From Verrucomicrobiota bacterium (lineage in GTDB: Bacteria > Verrucomicrobiota > Kiritimatiellia > CAIQIC01 > JAGNIJ01), in NCBI GenBank assembly GCA_022710725.1, contig JAKLGK010000003.1:372001-436000 (forward strand): a DNA stretch of 64,000 nucleotides, read 5' to 3'. The position numbers were made by a program, and so were the translations under genes. This document shows, in pieces, positions 1 to 7,744 of the stretch. The number at the start of each line of letters is the position of its first letter. Position 1 is the first letter of the stretch. The notes under the pieces are model-generated. The model ran no database searches and had not been told where the DNA came from. It was given only the letters and a program-made list of their open reading frames with translations.

Positions 1-271
1 GGGCGGTCCGGACGGCGTCCCACTCCGCCCCGCCGGCGTCCATGGCGCCGGTCAGCAGGGGGTACCCGCCGTAGTCCAGGCGGTATTTTTCCAGGGCGTT
101 CTTGATCTGCTGCAGGCCCGCCATGGCCCGGGCGTTGGCCGCCTTGCGGCCGGCGTAGCCGGTGATGCCGAAGACGATGCTGCCGAGGATGGCCATGATC
201 ATGATCACGACCATCATCTCTATCAGCGTGAACCCTTTACGCCCGCCCCGACCCTGTCTTTCCGGTCTCAT
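1..271 (-). CDS. Type IV pilin-like / type II secretion pseudopilin, N-terminal part (cut by window edge)
   Basis: The frame opens at 271 with ATG, preceded by a GGAGG ribosome site about 9 bases upstream, and runs off the left edge after about 90 codons. The N-terminus has a short basic leader, then the prepilin peptidase site KGFTLIEMMVV, with cleavage expected after the Gly and Glu at mature position 5. A hydrophobic helix follows (IMIMAILGSIVFGI). This is the class III leader of pseudopilins (GspG/PulG type) and type IV pilins. After the helix come the ALEKYRLDYGGYP and YPLLTG segments typical of GspG-like major pseudopilins. The protein should insert in the inner membrane and assemble into a short pseudopilus. 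The C-terminal calcium-site region that would separate GspG from other pilins lies outside the window. Confidence 0.85.
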   Translation of the reverse strand, partial: MRPERQGRGGRKGFTLIEMMVVIMIMAILGSIVFGITGYAGRKAANARAMAGLQQIKNALEKYRLDYGGYPLLTGAMDAGGAEWDAVRTA

Positions 272-368
272 GACGGCCTGCCTCCAATCCGCGGAAGCCC
301 TTCTCATCCTTCCACTAACTAACGTACCCACACGGCGGTCGGAAGTCTAATGAAAACGGAGGATGTGA

Positions 369-484
369 ACCACAGAGGTCACGGAGGCTCACAGAGGGAA
401 GGCCTTCGAGAAGGAATCAGGCCCATTCGTCCATATCGATCCCCTATCCTCTCCTCCGCGGCCTCTGTGTCCTCCGTGGTTAAA
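369..484. repeat. Palindromic intergenic element, family A (copy 1)
   Basis: A 116-base block starts AACCACAGAGGTCACGGAGG and ends with the inverted counterpart CTCTGTGTCCTCCGTGGTTAA. The purine-rich arm contains repeats of the unit CCACRGAGG and the core is unrelated. Copy 2 at 4164-4268 has the same terminal arms and a different core. It fills most of the gap between the divergent pseudopilin and M48 genes. I see no coding capacity. I take it as a short dispersed palindromic repeat; its origin is unknown. Confidence 0.75.
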
Positions 485-563
485 CTTCCTGGTGCCTTCC
501 GTTCAATATTGATTTTCCGGCCGGGTTCCGGCCAGAATTCCGCCCGGAAAGACGGAGGCTGCC

Positions 564-1874
564 ATGAAGAGCACAACGATGAGCCGGCGCGAGTTCCTGG
601 CCCTGTCCGCCCTCTCCGGGGCGGCGGTGATGACGGGCTGCGCGACGAACCCGGTGACGGGCAAGAAGGAACTGATGTTCATCAGCGAGGCGGAGGAGAT
701 CCGCATGGACTCCCAGGCGTCCCCGCACCAGTTCTCGGCCGACTACGGCCCCGTGGAAGACCCCGCCCTGAACGCCTACCTCACGCAGGTCGGCGGCAGC
801 CTGGCGGAGCGGTCGCACCGGCCGGGCATGCCCTACACCTTCCGCGTCGTGAACGCCTCGCACGTCAACGCCTACGCCTTCCTCGGCGGCAGCATCGCGG
901 CGACGCGCGGGATCATGCTGGCGATGGACGACGAGGCGGAACTGGCGGCCCTGCTCGGCCACGAGATCGGGCACGTCAACGCGCGCCACGCAGCCCGGTC
1001 GATGACCAGCGGCATCCTGGCCCAGGTCGCCGTCGCCGCGGCCACGGTGGCCGTCGCGGAGAAGAACGAGGACTGGGCGCCCGTGGTCGCTGGGCTGGGC
1101 GGCATCGGCGCCGGCGCGCTGCTGGCCCGGTACAGCCGGGCGCACGAGCGGGAGGCGGACGCGCTGGGCATGGAGTACATGGTGCGCAGCGGCTACAACC
1201 CGCAGGGCATGACCGGGTTGCAGGACATCCTCGTGAAGATGTCCCACGGCAAGCCGAGCGCCATCGAGCTGATGTTCGCGACGCACCCGATGAGCCAGGA
1301 GCGGTACGACACCGCCGTCAAGCGGGCCCGGTCCGAATACGGCGAATCCGCCAGCCTGCCGCTCTACCGCGAGCGATACATGGACAGCACGGCCGCCCTC
1401 CGAACGCTCCAGCCCACCGTGGACGAGATCCAGAAGGGCGACAAATCCGTGGGCGATAAGAAGCTCGAGGAGGGACTGTCCCACTACAAGGCCGCGCTGG
1501 AGAAGACGCCGGACGATTACGAGGCCCTGCTGAAGGCCTCGAAGGTCTGCCTGGCCCTGAACCGCCCCGCGGACGCGCAGTCCTACGCCGCCGCGGCCAA
1601 GGCCGCCTACCCGCAGGAGGCGCAGGCCTATCACGTCGAGGGCATGGCGGCGCTGTACAACAGCCGGTATGACAAGGCCCTGGCGGACTTCAACCACTAC
1701 GACCGGATCCTGCCCGGCAATCCCAACACGACGTTTTACTCGGGCTTCGCGCTCGAGGGCATGGGCCGCCGATCGGAGGCGGGCGCGAAGTACAAGGCCT
1801 ACCTCCAGGCCGTCGGCGAGGGCGCCGAGGCGCAGCATGCCTTCAGCCGCGTCACGGAGTGGCAGCAGTGGTAG
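564..1874 (+). CDS. M48-family metallopeptidase with C-terminal TPRs, Tat lipoprotein
   Basis: Protein of 436 residues with GGAGG ten bases before the ATG. The N-terminus has a twin-arginine motif (SRREFLA), a short hydrophobic stretch and a lipobox ending in TGC, so it is probably a Tat-exported lipoprotein in the periplasm. The peptidase domain carries the zinc motif HEIGH (residues about 133-137) and a downstream EREAD glutamate (about 195), as in M48/HtpX/BepA-LoiP proteases. The segment NPVTGKKELMFIS is typical of the periplasmic M48 branch. Residues about 290-430 hold TPR-like helices. BepA (YfgC) in Escherichia coli has the same protease plus TPR layout and works in outer-membrane protein quality control, so an envelope quality-control role is inferred. 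It stands alone on the plus strand ahead of recD2. Confidence 0.88.
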   Translation: MKSTTMSRREFLALSALSGAAVMTGCATNPVTGKKELMFISEAEEIRMDSQASPHQFSADYGPVEDPALNAYLTQVGGSLAERSHRPGMPYTFRVVNASHVNAYAFLGGSIAATRGIMLAMDDEAELAALLGHEIGHVNARHAARSMTSGILAQVAVAAATVAVAEKNEDWAPVVAGLGGIGAGALLARYSRAHEREADALGMEYMVRSGYNPQGMTGLQDILVKMSHGKPSAIELMFATHPMSQERYDTAVKRARSEYGESASLPLYRERYMDSTAALRTLQPTVDEIQKGDKSVGDKKLEEGLSHYKAALEKTPDDYEALLKASKVCLALNRPADAQSYAAAAKAAYPQEAQAYHVEGMAALYNSRYDKALADFNHYDRILPGNPNTTFYSGFALEGMGRRSEAGAKYKAYLQAVGEGAEAQHAFSRVTEWQQW

Positions 1875-1878
1875 CTCC

Positions 1879-1950
1879 AGGGAAGAGGAACTACGAAAAA
1901 CGCGAAAGGCGCCAAAAGAACTTCCTTTCGCGTATTTCGTAGTTTCCCTC
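1879..1950. repeat. Palindromic intergenic element, family B
   Basis: A 72-base imperfect palindrome. The left arm reads GGGAAGAGGAACTACGAAAAA and the right arm is its near-complement, TTTCGCGTATTTCGTAGTTTC. The inner units CGCGAAAG and CTTTCGCG also pair. It is far richer in A+T than the flanking genes. It fills the gap between the M48 gene (stop at 1872-1874) and the GTG start of recD2 at 1958, leaving no Shine-Dalgarno sequence for recD2. Confidence 0.65.
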
Positions 1951-1957
1951 GTTTAGC

Positions 1958-4165
1958 GTGAAACCGTCTTCTCCCAGTCCTGCTCCGGAACCGCTCTCCG
2001 GCACGATCGAGCGCGTGACGTTCCACAGCGAGGAGTCCGGCTTCGCCGTCCTGCGCGTGAAGGTCAAGGGCTTCCGGGAACTGGTGACGGTGGTCGGCAC
2101 GCTGGCCAGCGCCAACGCCGGGGAATGGCTGGACGCCAGCGGGCACTGGCTGATGGACCCGCAGCACGGCCGGCAGTTCAAGGCCGTGGAACTGCGCACG
2201 ACCCAGCCCGACACGCTGGAGGGCATCGAGAAATACCTCGCGTCGGGCCTGATCAAGGGCATCGGGCCGATCTACGCCGGCAAGCTGGTCAAGGCCTTCG
2301 GGCGCGAGGTGCTGAACATCATCGAGAGCCAGTCCGCCCGGCTGGAGGACGTCGAGGGCATCGGGCCGGTCCGCCGCGCGCGGATCAAGGCGGCGTGGAA
2401 CGAGCAGAAGGCCGTCCGCGAGATCATGACCTTCCTGATGAGCCACAAGGTCAGCACGTCCCGGGCGTTCCGCATCTACAAGACCTACGGCGACGCCGCC
2501 ATCGAGCGCGTCCGGAAGGACCCCTATTGCCTCGCCCGCGACATCCACGGCATCGGGTTCAAGACGGCCGACCAGATCGCCGCGAGCCTGGGCGTGGAGC
2601 CGACGTCGCCGCTGCGCGCCCGGGCGGGCGTGGAGTACGTGCTGCTGGAGCTGACCGACGAGGGCCACTGCGCCTTCCCCCGCGGCGGGCTGGTCGAGCG
2701 GGCTGCAACGCTCCTGGAAATCCCGGCAGAGATCCTCGATCGCGCCGTGGCCGAGGGGCTGGACAGCGGCCGCCTCGTCGCCGGCCAGGACCGGTTCGGG
2801 GAGCCGCTGGTCTACCTCGCCGCGCTGGACCAGGCCGAGCGGCAGCTGGCCCGGCAACTGGTCGAGCTCGCGCGCGGCGCCCACCCCTGCCCTCCGATTG
2901 ACATGACCAAGGCCCTGCCGTGGGTCCAGGACCGCATCCGCATGGAGCTGTCGCCCGAGCAGGCCGACGCCGTGCGGCTGGCCGTTGAGCGCAAGGTGAT
3001 GATCATCACCGGCGGGCCGGGCGTGGGCAAGACGACGCTGGTCAACGCCATCCTGAAAATCCTGCGGGCCAAGAAACTCAAGGTCGTGCTCTGCGCGCCG
3101 ACCGGCCGCGCCGCCAAGCGGATGACCGAGACCACCGGGCTGACGGCCAAGACCATCCATCGCCTCCTGGAATTCGACCCGGGGACCGGCGGCTTCCGGC
3201 ACGACCCCGCGCACCCGCTGTCCGGCGACGTCTTTATCGTGGACGAAACCAGCATGATCGACGTCCTGCTCGCCAACCAGCTCGTCCGCGCGGTCCCGCG
3301 CCACGCCGCCCTGATCCTGGTCGGCGACGTGGACCAGTTGCCGTCGGTCGGCCCCGGCTGCGTCCTGCGCGACCTGATCGATTGCAACCAGTTTCCCGCC
3401 TGCCGCCTGACGCATATCTTCCGGCAGGCCGCCAGCAGCGCCATCGTCACCAACGCGCACCGGGTTAACACCGGGGAACTTCCGCATTATCCCAAGGAGA
3501 AGACGACGGACGGGCCGGTTTCCGATTTCTATTTCATCGAGGCCGACGAGCCGGCCGCCGGCTGCGACCGCGTCGTGAATCTCGTGCGCGACGCCATCCC
3601 GAGGCGATTCCAGATCCGGCCGCAGGACATCCAGGTCATCACCCCGATGCAGCGCGGCGAACTGGGCGCGCGGAACCTCAACCTCCGCCTCCAGGCTGCG
3701 CTCAATCCCAAGGGCCCGGCGATCGAGCGCTACGGCTGGACCTTCCGCGTCGGCGACAAGGTCATGCAGATGGAGAACGACTACGACAAGGACGTCTTCA
3801 ACGGCGACATCGGGCGCATCACCGGCCTCGATGAGGTCGAGCGGGAAATCAAGGTGCGGTTCGACGACCGCGAAGTGACCTACGATTTCCAGGAGATGGA
3901 CGAAGTATCCCTCGCCTACGCGACGACGATCCACAAGAGCCAGGGCAGCGAGTATCCCTGCGTCGTGATCCCGATCCACACGCAGCACTACATCCTGTTG
4001 CAGCGCAATCTATTATACACCGCCATCACGCGGGGCCGCAAGCTGGTCGTGCTGGTCGGCACCGTGAAGGCCATGGCCATCGCCGCGCACAAAGTCGAGT
4101 CCCACACGCGCGTGACCACGCTGAAGGACCGGCTCCTCGAATACGCCGGGGCGCAGATGGGTTGA
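1958..4165 (+). CDS. recD2: RecD2-type ATP-dependent DNA helicase (SF1B)
   Basis: Protein of 735 residues, the usual RecD2 size. An N-terminal OB-like segment (GTIERVTFHSEESGFAVLRV) is followed by tandem helix-hairpin-helix motifs (KGIGPIYAGKLVKAFG, GIGPVRRARI) and a region before the motor. The motor has Walker A GGPGVGKTT near residue 350, Walker B VDETSMID, and the C-terminal UvrD-like motif TTIHKSQGSEYP. RecD2 proteins lack RecBC partners and unwind DNA 5'-3' in repair and replication stress; none of recB or recC is present here. The GTG start is chosen because family similarity begins within about 14 residues of it. There is no ribosome site, since a palindromic element lies immediately upstream. 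The TGA stop is the first part of a family A repeat. Confidence 0.93.
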   Translation: MKPSSPSPAPEPLSGTIERVTFHSEESGFAVLRVKVKGFRELVTVVGTLASANAGEWLDASGHWLMDPQHGRQFKAVELRTTQPDTLEGIEKYLASGLIKGIGPIYAGKLVKAFGREVLNIIESQSARLEDVEGIGPVRRARIKAAWNEQKAVREIMTFLMSHKVSTSRAFRIYKTYGDAAIERVRKDPYCLARDIHGIGFKTADQIAASLGVEPTSPLRARAGVEYVLLELTDEGHCAFPRGGLVERAATLLEIPAEILDRAVAEGLDSGRLVAGQDRFGEPLVYLAALDQAERQLARQLVELARGAHPCPPIDMTKALPWVQDRIRMELSPEQADAVRLAVERKVMIITGGPGVGKTTLVNAILKILRAKKLKVVLCAPTGRAAKRMTETTGLTAKTIHRLLEFDPGTGGFRHDPAHPLSGDVFIVDETSMIDVLLANQLVRAVPRHAALILVGDVDQLPSVGPGCVLRDLIDCNQFPACRLTHIFRQAASSAIVTNAHRVNTGELPHYPKEKTTDGPVSDFYFIEADEPAAGCDRVVNLVRDAIPRRFQIRPQDIQVITPMQRGELGARNLNLRLQAALNPKGPAIERYGWTFRVGDKVMQMENDYDKDVFNGDIGRITGLDEVEREIKVRFDDREVTYDFQEMDEVSLAYATTIHKSQGSEYPCVVIPIHTQHYILLQRNLLYTAITRGRKLVVLVGTVKAMAIAAHKVESHTRVTTLKDRLLEYAGAQMG

Positions 4166-4268
4166 ACCACGGAGGCCACGGAGGTTCGCAGAGGACGGGG
4201 ACGCAAAATGGCCCATGAGGTTTCCGCTTGAGGCCTTCCTCCGTGTCCTCTGCGACCTCTGTGGTTAA
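4164..4268. repeat. Palindromic intergenic element, family A (copy 2)
   Basis: A 105-base block starts GAACCACGGAGGCCACGGAGG and ends CCTCTGCGACCTCTGTGGTTAA, the same inverted terminal arms as 369-484. It fills the whole space between two convergent genes and supplies both stop codons: TGA of recD2 (4163-4165) and TAA of the exonuclease (4265-4267, minus strand). The two arms could form a long hairpin and act as a bidirectional terminator, but there is no T-tract. Confidence 0.78.
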
Positions 4269-5008
4269 ATCCGGATCCGTTCCTTCATCTGCTCGAATAC
4301 ATATCGGGCGAGTGGCTCCAGGTTTTTCACGTCTTCCAGGTTGTACTCGACGAGGACGTCCAGTGATGGGGAGTAGCCTTCCAGGTATTCGTTCCACAGC
4401 CGCACGGCGTCCCAGCCGTCCAGCCCGCGCGTGCGCTCGGACCGCTCGATCCCGAAGGCCTGCTCGATCTTCTTGAGCCCGCCGCTGAAGCCGATCTTCT
4501 TCAGCGGGAACCGGAGATCGAGATGGATATGGTTGAACAGGTTGTGCCGGAACCGCTGGCGGATCAGGGGCATGTCGAAGGCCGCGCCGTTGAACGTGAC
4601 GACCAGCGGGTGGGCCTCGATGACCTCGACGGCCTTGTCCAGATCGCGCTCCGCCACGAAGGCCCTCGCCTCCCGGCCGTCGTACACGCCGATGACCGTG
4701 ATCGCGTCCGGGCCGACGTACCCGTTGGTCTCGATGTCCACGTAGAGAGCCTGGCCGGCCAGGTCGCCCAGCGCCCGCCACTTGTGCGCGGACGGCAGGC
4801 AGTGCTCGAAGTGTTTCCAGTCGCCGGCGGCGTACCGCCGGATGGATTCCTCCACGGTCGGCGCCACACGGTCATAGCGGTTCCCGCAGAGGCGCCCGCA
4901 TCCGTGGGCGTCCAGAAACGCCGTCCAGTCGCGGATCCCCTCCCGCCAGAACCGCCGCTCGCGGGTCTCGCCGATGCCGGGCAAGTGGAGGAAGGTTTGC
5001 TGAAGCAT
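4265..5008 (-). CDS. YprB-like predicted 3'-5' exonuclease (RNase H fold)
   Basis: Protein of 247 residues from ATG 5008. An in-frame ATG at 5050 is rejected because the added residues are encoded by a palindromic repeat. The N-terminus has a helix-hairpin-helix-like stretch (LPGIGETRERRFW). The core matches the DnaQ-like RNase H family of YprB: YVDIETNG with the metal-binding Asp and Glu (about residues 91 and 93), VTFNGAAFDMPL with its Asp, and YNLEDVKNL near the C-terminus. Such proteins are expected to be DEDD-type exonucleases acting on DNA or RNA; the substrate is unknown. It follows leuD in the same direction but is separated by a family C repeat, so co-transcription is uncertain. Its stop codon lies in a family A repeat. 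Confidence 0.85.
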   Translation of the reverse strand: MLQQTFLHLPGIGETRERRFWREGIRDWTAFLDAHGCGRLCGNRYDRVAPTVEESIRRYAAGDWKHFEHCLPSAHKWRALGDLAGQALYVDIETNGYVGPDAITVIGVYDGREARAFVAERDLDKAVEVIEAHPLVVTFNGAAFDMPLIRQRFRHNLFNHIHLDLRFPLKKIGFSGGLKKIEQAFGIERSERTRGLDGWDAVRLWNEYLEGYSPSLDVLVEYNLEDVKNLEPLARYVFEQMKERIRI

Positions 5009-5012
5009 GGGC

Positions 5013-5063
5013 GTAGGGGCGCTGCTTGCAGCGCCCGTGGGCGCCTTCAAGCGGCGCCCCTAC
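5013..5063. repeat. Palindromic intergenic element, family C (copy 1)
   Basis: A 51-base element runs from GTAGGGGCGCTGCTTGCAGC to GCGGCGCCCCTAC. The terminal decamers are inverted repeats, and the inner halves form two further hairpins (GGGGCGCTGC/GCAGCGCCC and GGCGCC). A relative lies at 34259-34310. It supplies the TAG stop codon of leuD (5060-5062, minus strand). Confidence 0.75.
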
Positions 5064-5698
5064 CGGGCCATCTGCACATCATGGCTTTTTTCGAACGTTG
5101 CGATGTCCGCCTCGTGCTGCAGCGTCAGCCCGATCGCGTCCAAGCCGCGGCGCAGGTGCTCCTTCACGCCGGGATCGATCTGGAAATGGAAGGAAATCTC
5201 CTCTTGCACGTGCAGCACGACGCGCTGCTCGTCCAGGTCGACCGTGGCCTCCAGCCCCGGGAACCGGCCGACCATCTGGAAGATCTCCTCGACCTCGGCC
5301 TCGGACAGCTCGACGGTCAGCAGGCCGTTCTGCACGCAGTTGTTCCGGAAGATGTCCGCGAACGCGGGTACGCGAGCGTCGCCCTGCTGGCGCCACGGCG
5401 CGATGACAACGCGGAAGCCGTACTGCATCACGGCCCAGACCGCGTGCTCGCGGCTGGAGCCGCAGCCGAAGTTGTTGCGGGTGACCAGGATGGAGGCCCC
5501 CTTGAACTCGGGCCGGTTGGGCGGGAATTCCGGGTTGGGTCTCCCGTCCGGCAGGTAGCGCCAGTCGAAGAACAGGGCCTCGCCGAATCCGGTCCGCTTG
5601 ATCGACTTCAGGAATTGCTTCGGGATGATCTGGTCCGTGTCCACGTTGGCGTTGTCCAGCGGGGCCACGATGCCGCGATGCGTTGAAAATGCTTTCAT
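5060..5698 (-). CDS. leuD: 3-isopropylmalate dehydratase, small subunit
   Basis: Protein of 212 residues. With LeuC it forms isopropylmalate isomerase, which converts 2-isopropylmalate to 3-isopropylmalate in leucine synthesis. Family marks are NVDTDQIIPKQFL near residue 20, the swivel-domain motif GCGSSREHAVWA near residue 80, and FADIFRNNCVQNGLL. Length and motifs match the LeuD1 (about 200 residue) proteobacterial-type branch rather than the short archaeal-like LeuD. It starts 16 bases after leuC. The stop codon is the first three bases of a palindromic repeat. Confidence 0.97.
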   Translation of the reverse strand: MKAFSTHRGIVAPLDNANVDTDQIIPKQFLKSIKRTGFGEALFFDWRYLPDGRPNPEFPPNRPEFKGASILVTRNNFGCGSSREHAVWAVMQYGFRVVIAPWRQQGDARVPAFADIFRNNCVQNGLLTVELSEAEVEEIFQMVGRFPGLEATVDLDEQRVVLHVQEEISFHFQIDPGVKEHLRRGLDAIGLTLQHEADIATFEKSHDVQMAR

Positions 5699-5714
5699 GC
5701 GCGGGTTTCCTTCC

Positions 5715-7115
5715 TCACATCCGTTCCCGGATATCCACGAAATGACCTTCGACGGCGGCCCAGGCGGCCATCTCGGGGCTGCACAGGTGCGTGCGCCCGC
5801 CCTTGCCCTGCCGTCCCTCGAAGTTGCGGTTCGACGTTGCGGCGCAGCGTTCGCCGGGCTTCAGCTGGTCCGGGTTCATCGCCAGGCACATGCTGCAGCC
5901 CGCGTAGCGCCACTCCGCGCCGGCGGCGACAAAGATCTTGTCCAGCCCCTCCGCCATGGCCTGCCGGCGCACGGCGGCCGAGCCGGGCACGACCATCGCC
6001 TTCACGTTCTTCGCGATCTTCCGCCCCTTCAGGATGGCGGCGGCCCTGCGCAGGTCCTCGATGCGCCCGTTGGTGCAGCTCCCGATGAACACGGTGTCCA
6101 CCTTGATGTCCGTCATCCGCATGCCCGGCGTCAGGCCCATGTAGGCCAGGGCCTGCTCGACATCCTTGGCGCTGTAGCCGGGCACCTTGCCGGGCGCCGG
6201 GACGACGCTGCTGACGTCGGTCACCATGCCGGGGCTGGTGCCCCAGGTCACCTGCGGCGCGATGGCCGAGGCGTCGATGGTCAGCTCGCGGTCGAACTTC
6301 GCGCCGGGGTCGCTGGGCAGGGTCTTCCAGAACGCCACGGCCTTGTCCAGCGCGGCGCCCCTCGGCGCGAACGGCCGGTCTCCCGAGGCGATGTACTGGA
6401 ACGTCGTGTCGTCGGGCGCGATCATCCCGGCGCGCGCGCCGGCCTCGATGCTCATGTTGCCGATGGTCATCCGCGCCTCCATGGACAGCGCGGACACGGC
6501 CGAGCCGGCATATTCCAGGACATAGCCCGTGCCCCCGGCCGTCCCGATCAGGCCGATCAGCTTCAGGATCATGTCCTTCGACGTCGCGCCCGGCTTCAGG
6601 CGGCCGGTGTACTCGACCCGGAAGGTCTTCGGCTTCTTCTGGCGCAGCGTCTGGGTCGCCAGGACGTGCTCGACCTCGGAGGTCCCGATGCCGAAGGCCA
6701 GCGTCCCGAACGCGCCGTGCGTAGCCGTGTGCGAGTCGCCGCACACGATGGTCGTGCCGGGCAGCGTCAGGCCCAACTCCGGGCCGATGATGTGGACAAT
6801 GCCCACGCGCTCGCTCTTCAGGTCGTACAGCGTCACGCCGAAAGCGCGGCAGTTCTGCTCCAGCGCCTCCACCTGCGCCTTGGAAATGGGGTCGCGGATG
6901 ACGGTCTGCTGGTCCGTGGGGATGTTGTGATCCATCGTGGCGAACGTCAGGCCCGGGCGGCGGACCTTGCGCCCGGCCAGCCGCAGCCCCTCGAAGGCCT
7001 GCGGGCTGGTCACCTCGTGCACCAGCTGCCGGTCGATGTAGAGCAACGCGCTACCGTCCGGCAGCGTCCTGACCACGTGCCGGTCCCAGATTTTCTCGAA
7101 CAATGTCTTGCTCAT
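5715..7115 (-). CDS. leuC: 3-isopropylmalate dehydratase, large subunit
   Basis: Protein of 466 residues from ATG 7115 ([15 protein letters not shown]), the family's standard N-terminus; an in-frame ATG at 7154 adds a nonconserved extension and is rejected. It is the aconitase-superfamily subunit that carries the 4Fe-4S cluster. The cluster ligands are visible as Cys347 (GSCTNGR), Cys407 and Cys410 (GCSMC), matching the E. coli numbering. DHNIPT near residue 60 and [13 protein letters not shown] are also present. This is the long two-subunit bacterial type. It lies in the ilvB-ilvN-leuC-leuD unit and precedes leuD by 16 bases. Confidence 0.97.
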   Translation of the reverse strand: MSKTLFEKIWDRHVVRTLPDGSALLYIDRQLVHEVTSPQAFEGLRLAGRKVRRPGLTFATMDHNIPTDQQTVIRDPISKAQVEALEQNCRAFGVTLYDLKSERVGIVHIIGPELGLTLPGTTIVCGDSHTATHGAFGTLAFGIGTSEVEHVLATQTLRQKKPKTFRVEYTGRLKPGATSKDMILKLIGLIGTAGGTGYVLEYAGSAVSALSMEARMTIGNMSIEAGARAGMIAPDDTTFQYIASGDRPFAPRGAALDKAVAFWKTLPSDPGAKFDRELTIDASAIAPQVTWGTSPGMVTDVSSVVPAPGKVPGYSAKDVEQALAYMGLTPGMRMTDIKVDTVFIGSCTNGRIEDLRRAAAILKGRKIAKNVKAMVVPGSAAVRRQAMAEGLDKIFVAAGAEWRYAGCSMCLAMNPDQLKPGERCAATSNRNFEGRQGKGGRTHLCSPEMAAWAAVEGHFVDIRERM

Positions 7116-7206
7116 GGCGGCAGAGACTATACGGGGGGCCGCCCGCCCGGTCAATGAGGGTATGGCCGCGCCAGACGCGGGCGGCCCGGCGGATCCGCCC
7201 GGCCCG

Positions 7207-7716
7207 TCAGGTCTCTTCCGCGCCGCGGGCCATGACCACCTTGCCGGTCCGCACCAGCTCGATGACCTGGAACTTCTTCACCAGGCCGATCATGGCGTCG
7301 AGCTTGTCCGTGGTCCCGGTGACCATGAGGATCATGGACGACTCCGTCCAATCCACGGTCTTCGCGCCGAAATGGTCCGCGATCTGCAGCGCCTCGGTCC
7401 GCTCCTCCGCCGTGACCCGGATCTTCACCAGCGCCAGCTCGCGCACGACGATGTCCTCGCCCGTGTGGTCCACGCAGTGCATCACGTCGATCAGCTTGCG
7501 CAGCGCCTCGATGACCTGCTGCAGGCCGGACGGATCGCCCTTGGCCGTGATCGTCATCCGGGAGAAGTTGCCGTCCACGGACGAAGACACGACCAGCGAG
7601 TCGATATTGAAGCCGCGCCGGGCAAAGACCTGCGCGATGCGCGCCAGCACGCCGGGCTTGTTCGCCACGTACACGCTCAAGGTATGGGTATCGCTGCCGT
7701 TTGCAACTTGCGTCAT
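7207..7716 (-). CDS. ilvN: Acetolactate synthase, small (regulatory) subunit
   Basis: Protein of 169 residues, typical for IlvN/IlvH. An N-terminal ACT domain ([20 protein letters not shown]...RRGFNIDSL) binds valine for feedback control in the family. The C-terminal half, from about residue 80 ([10 protein letters not shown]), is the ALS small-subunit C-terminal domain. It activates the catalytic subunit encoded 28 bases upstream. An ATG start with a purine-rich upstream stretch (GGAGAAAGGGAA) fits. Confidence 0.96.
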   Translation of the reverse strand: MTQVANGSDTHTLSVYVANKPGVLARIAQVFARRGFNIDSLVVSSSVDGNFSRMTITAKGDPSGLQQVIEALRKLIDVMHCVDHTGEDIVVRELALVKIRVTAEERTEALQIADHFGAKTVDWTESSMILMVTGTTDKLDAMIGLVKKFQVIELVRTGKVVMARGAEET

Positions 7717-7744
7717 GGCCTGTTCCCTTTCTTCTCCGGGCGGT

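Noticed and set aside
1799..3988. Open frame of about 730 codons antisense to recD2
   Set aside because: No recognisable domain, and recD2 on the plus strand is complete.
5009..5050. Longer N-terminus for the YprB-like exonuclease (ATG 5050)
   Set aside because: The extra residues come from a family C palindromic repeat and add no conserved sequence.
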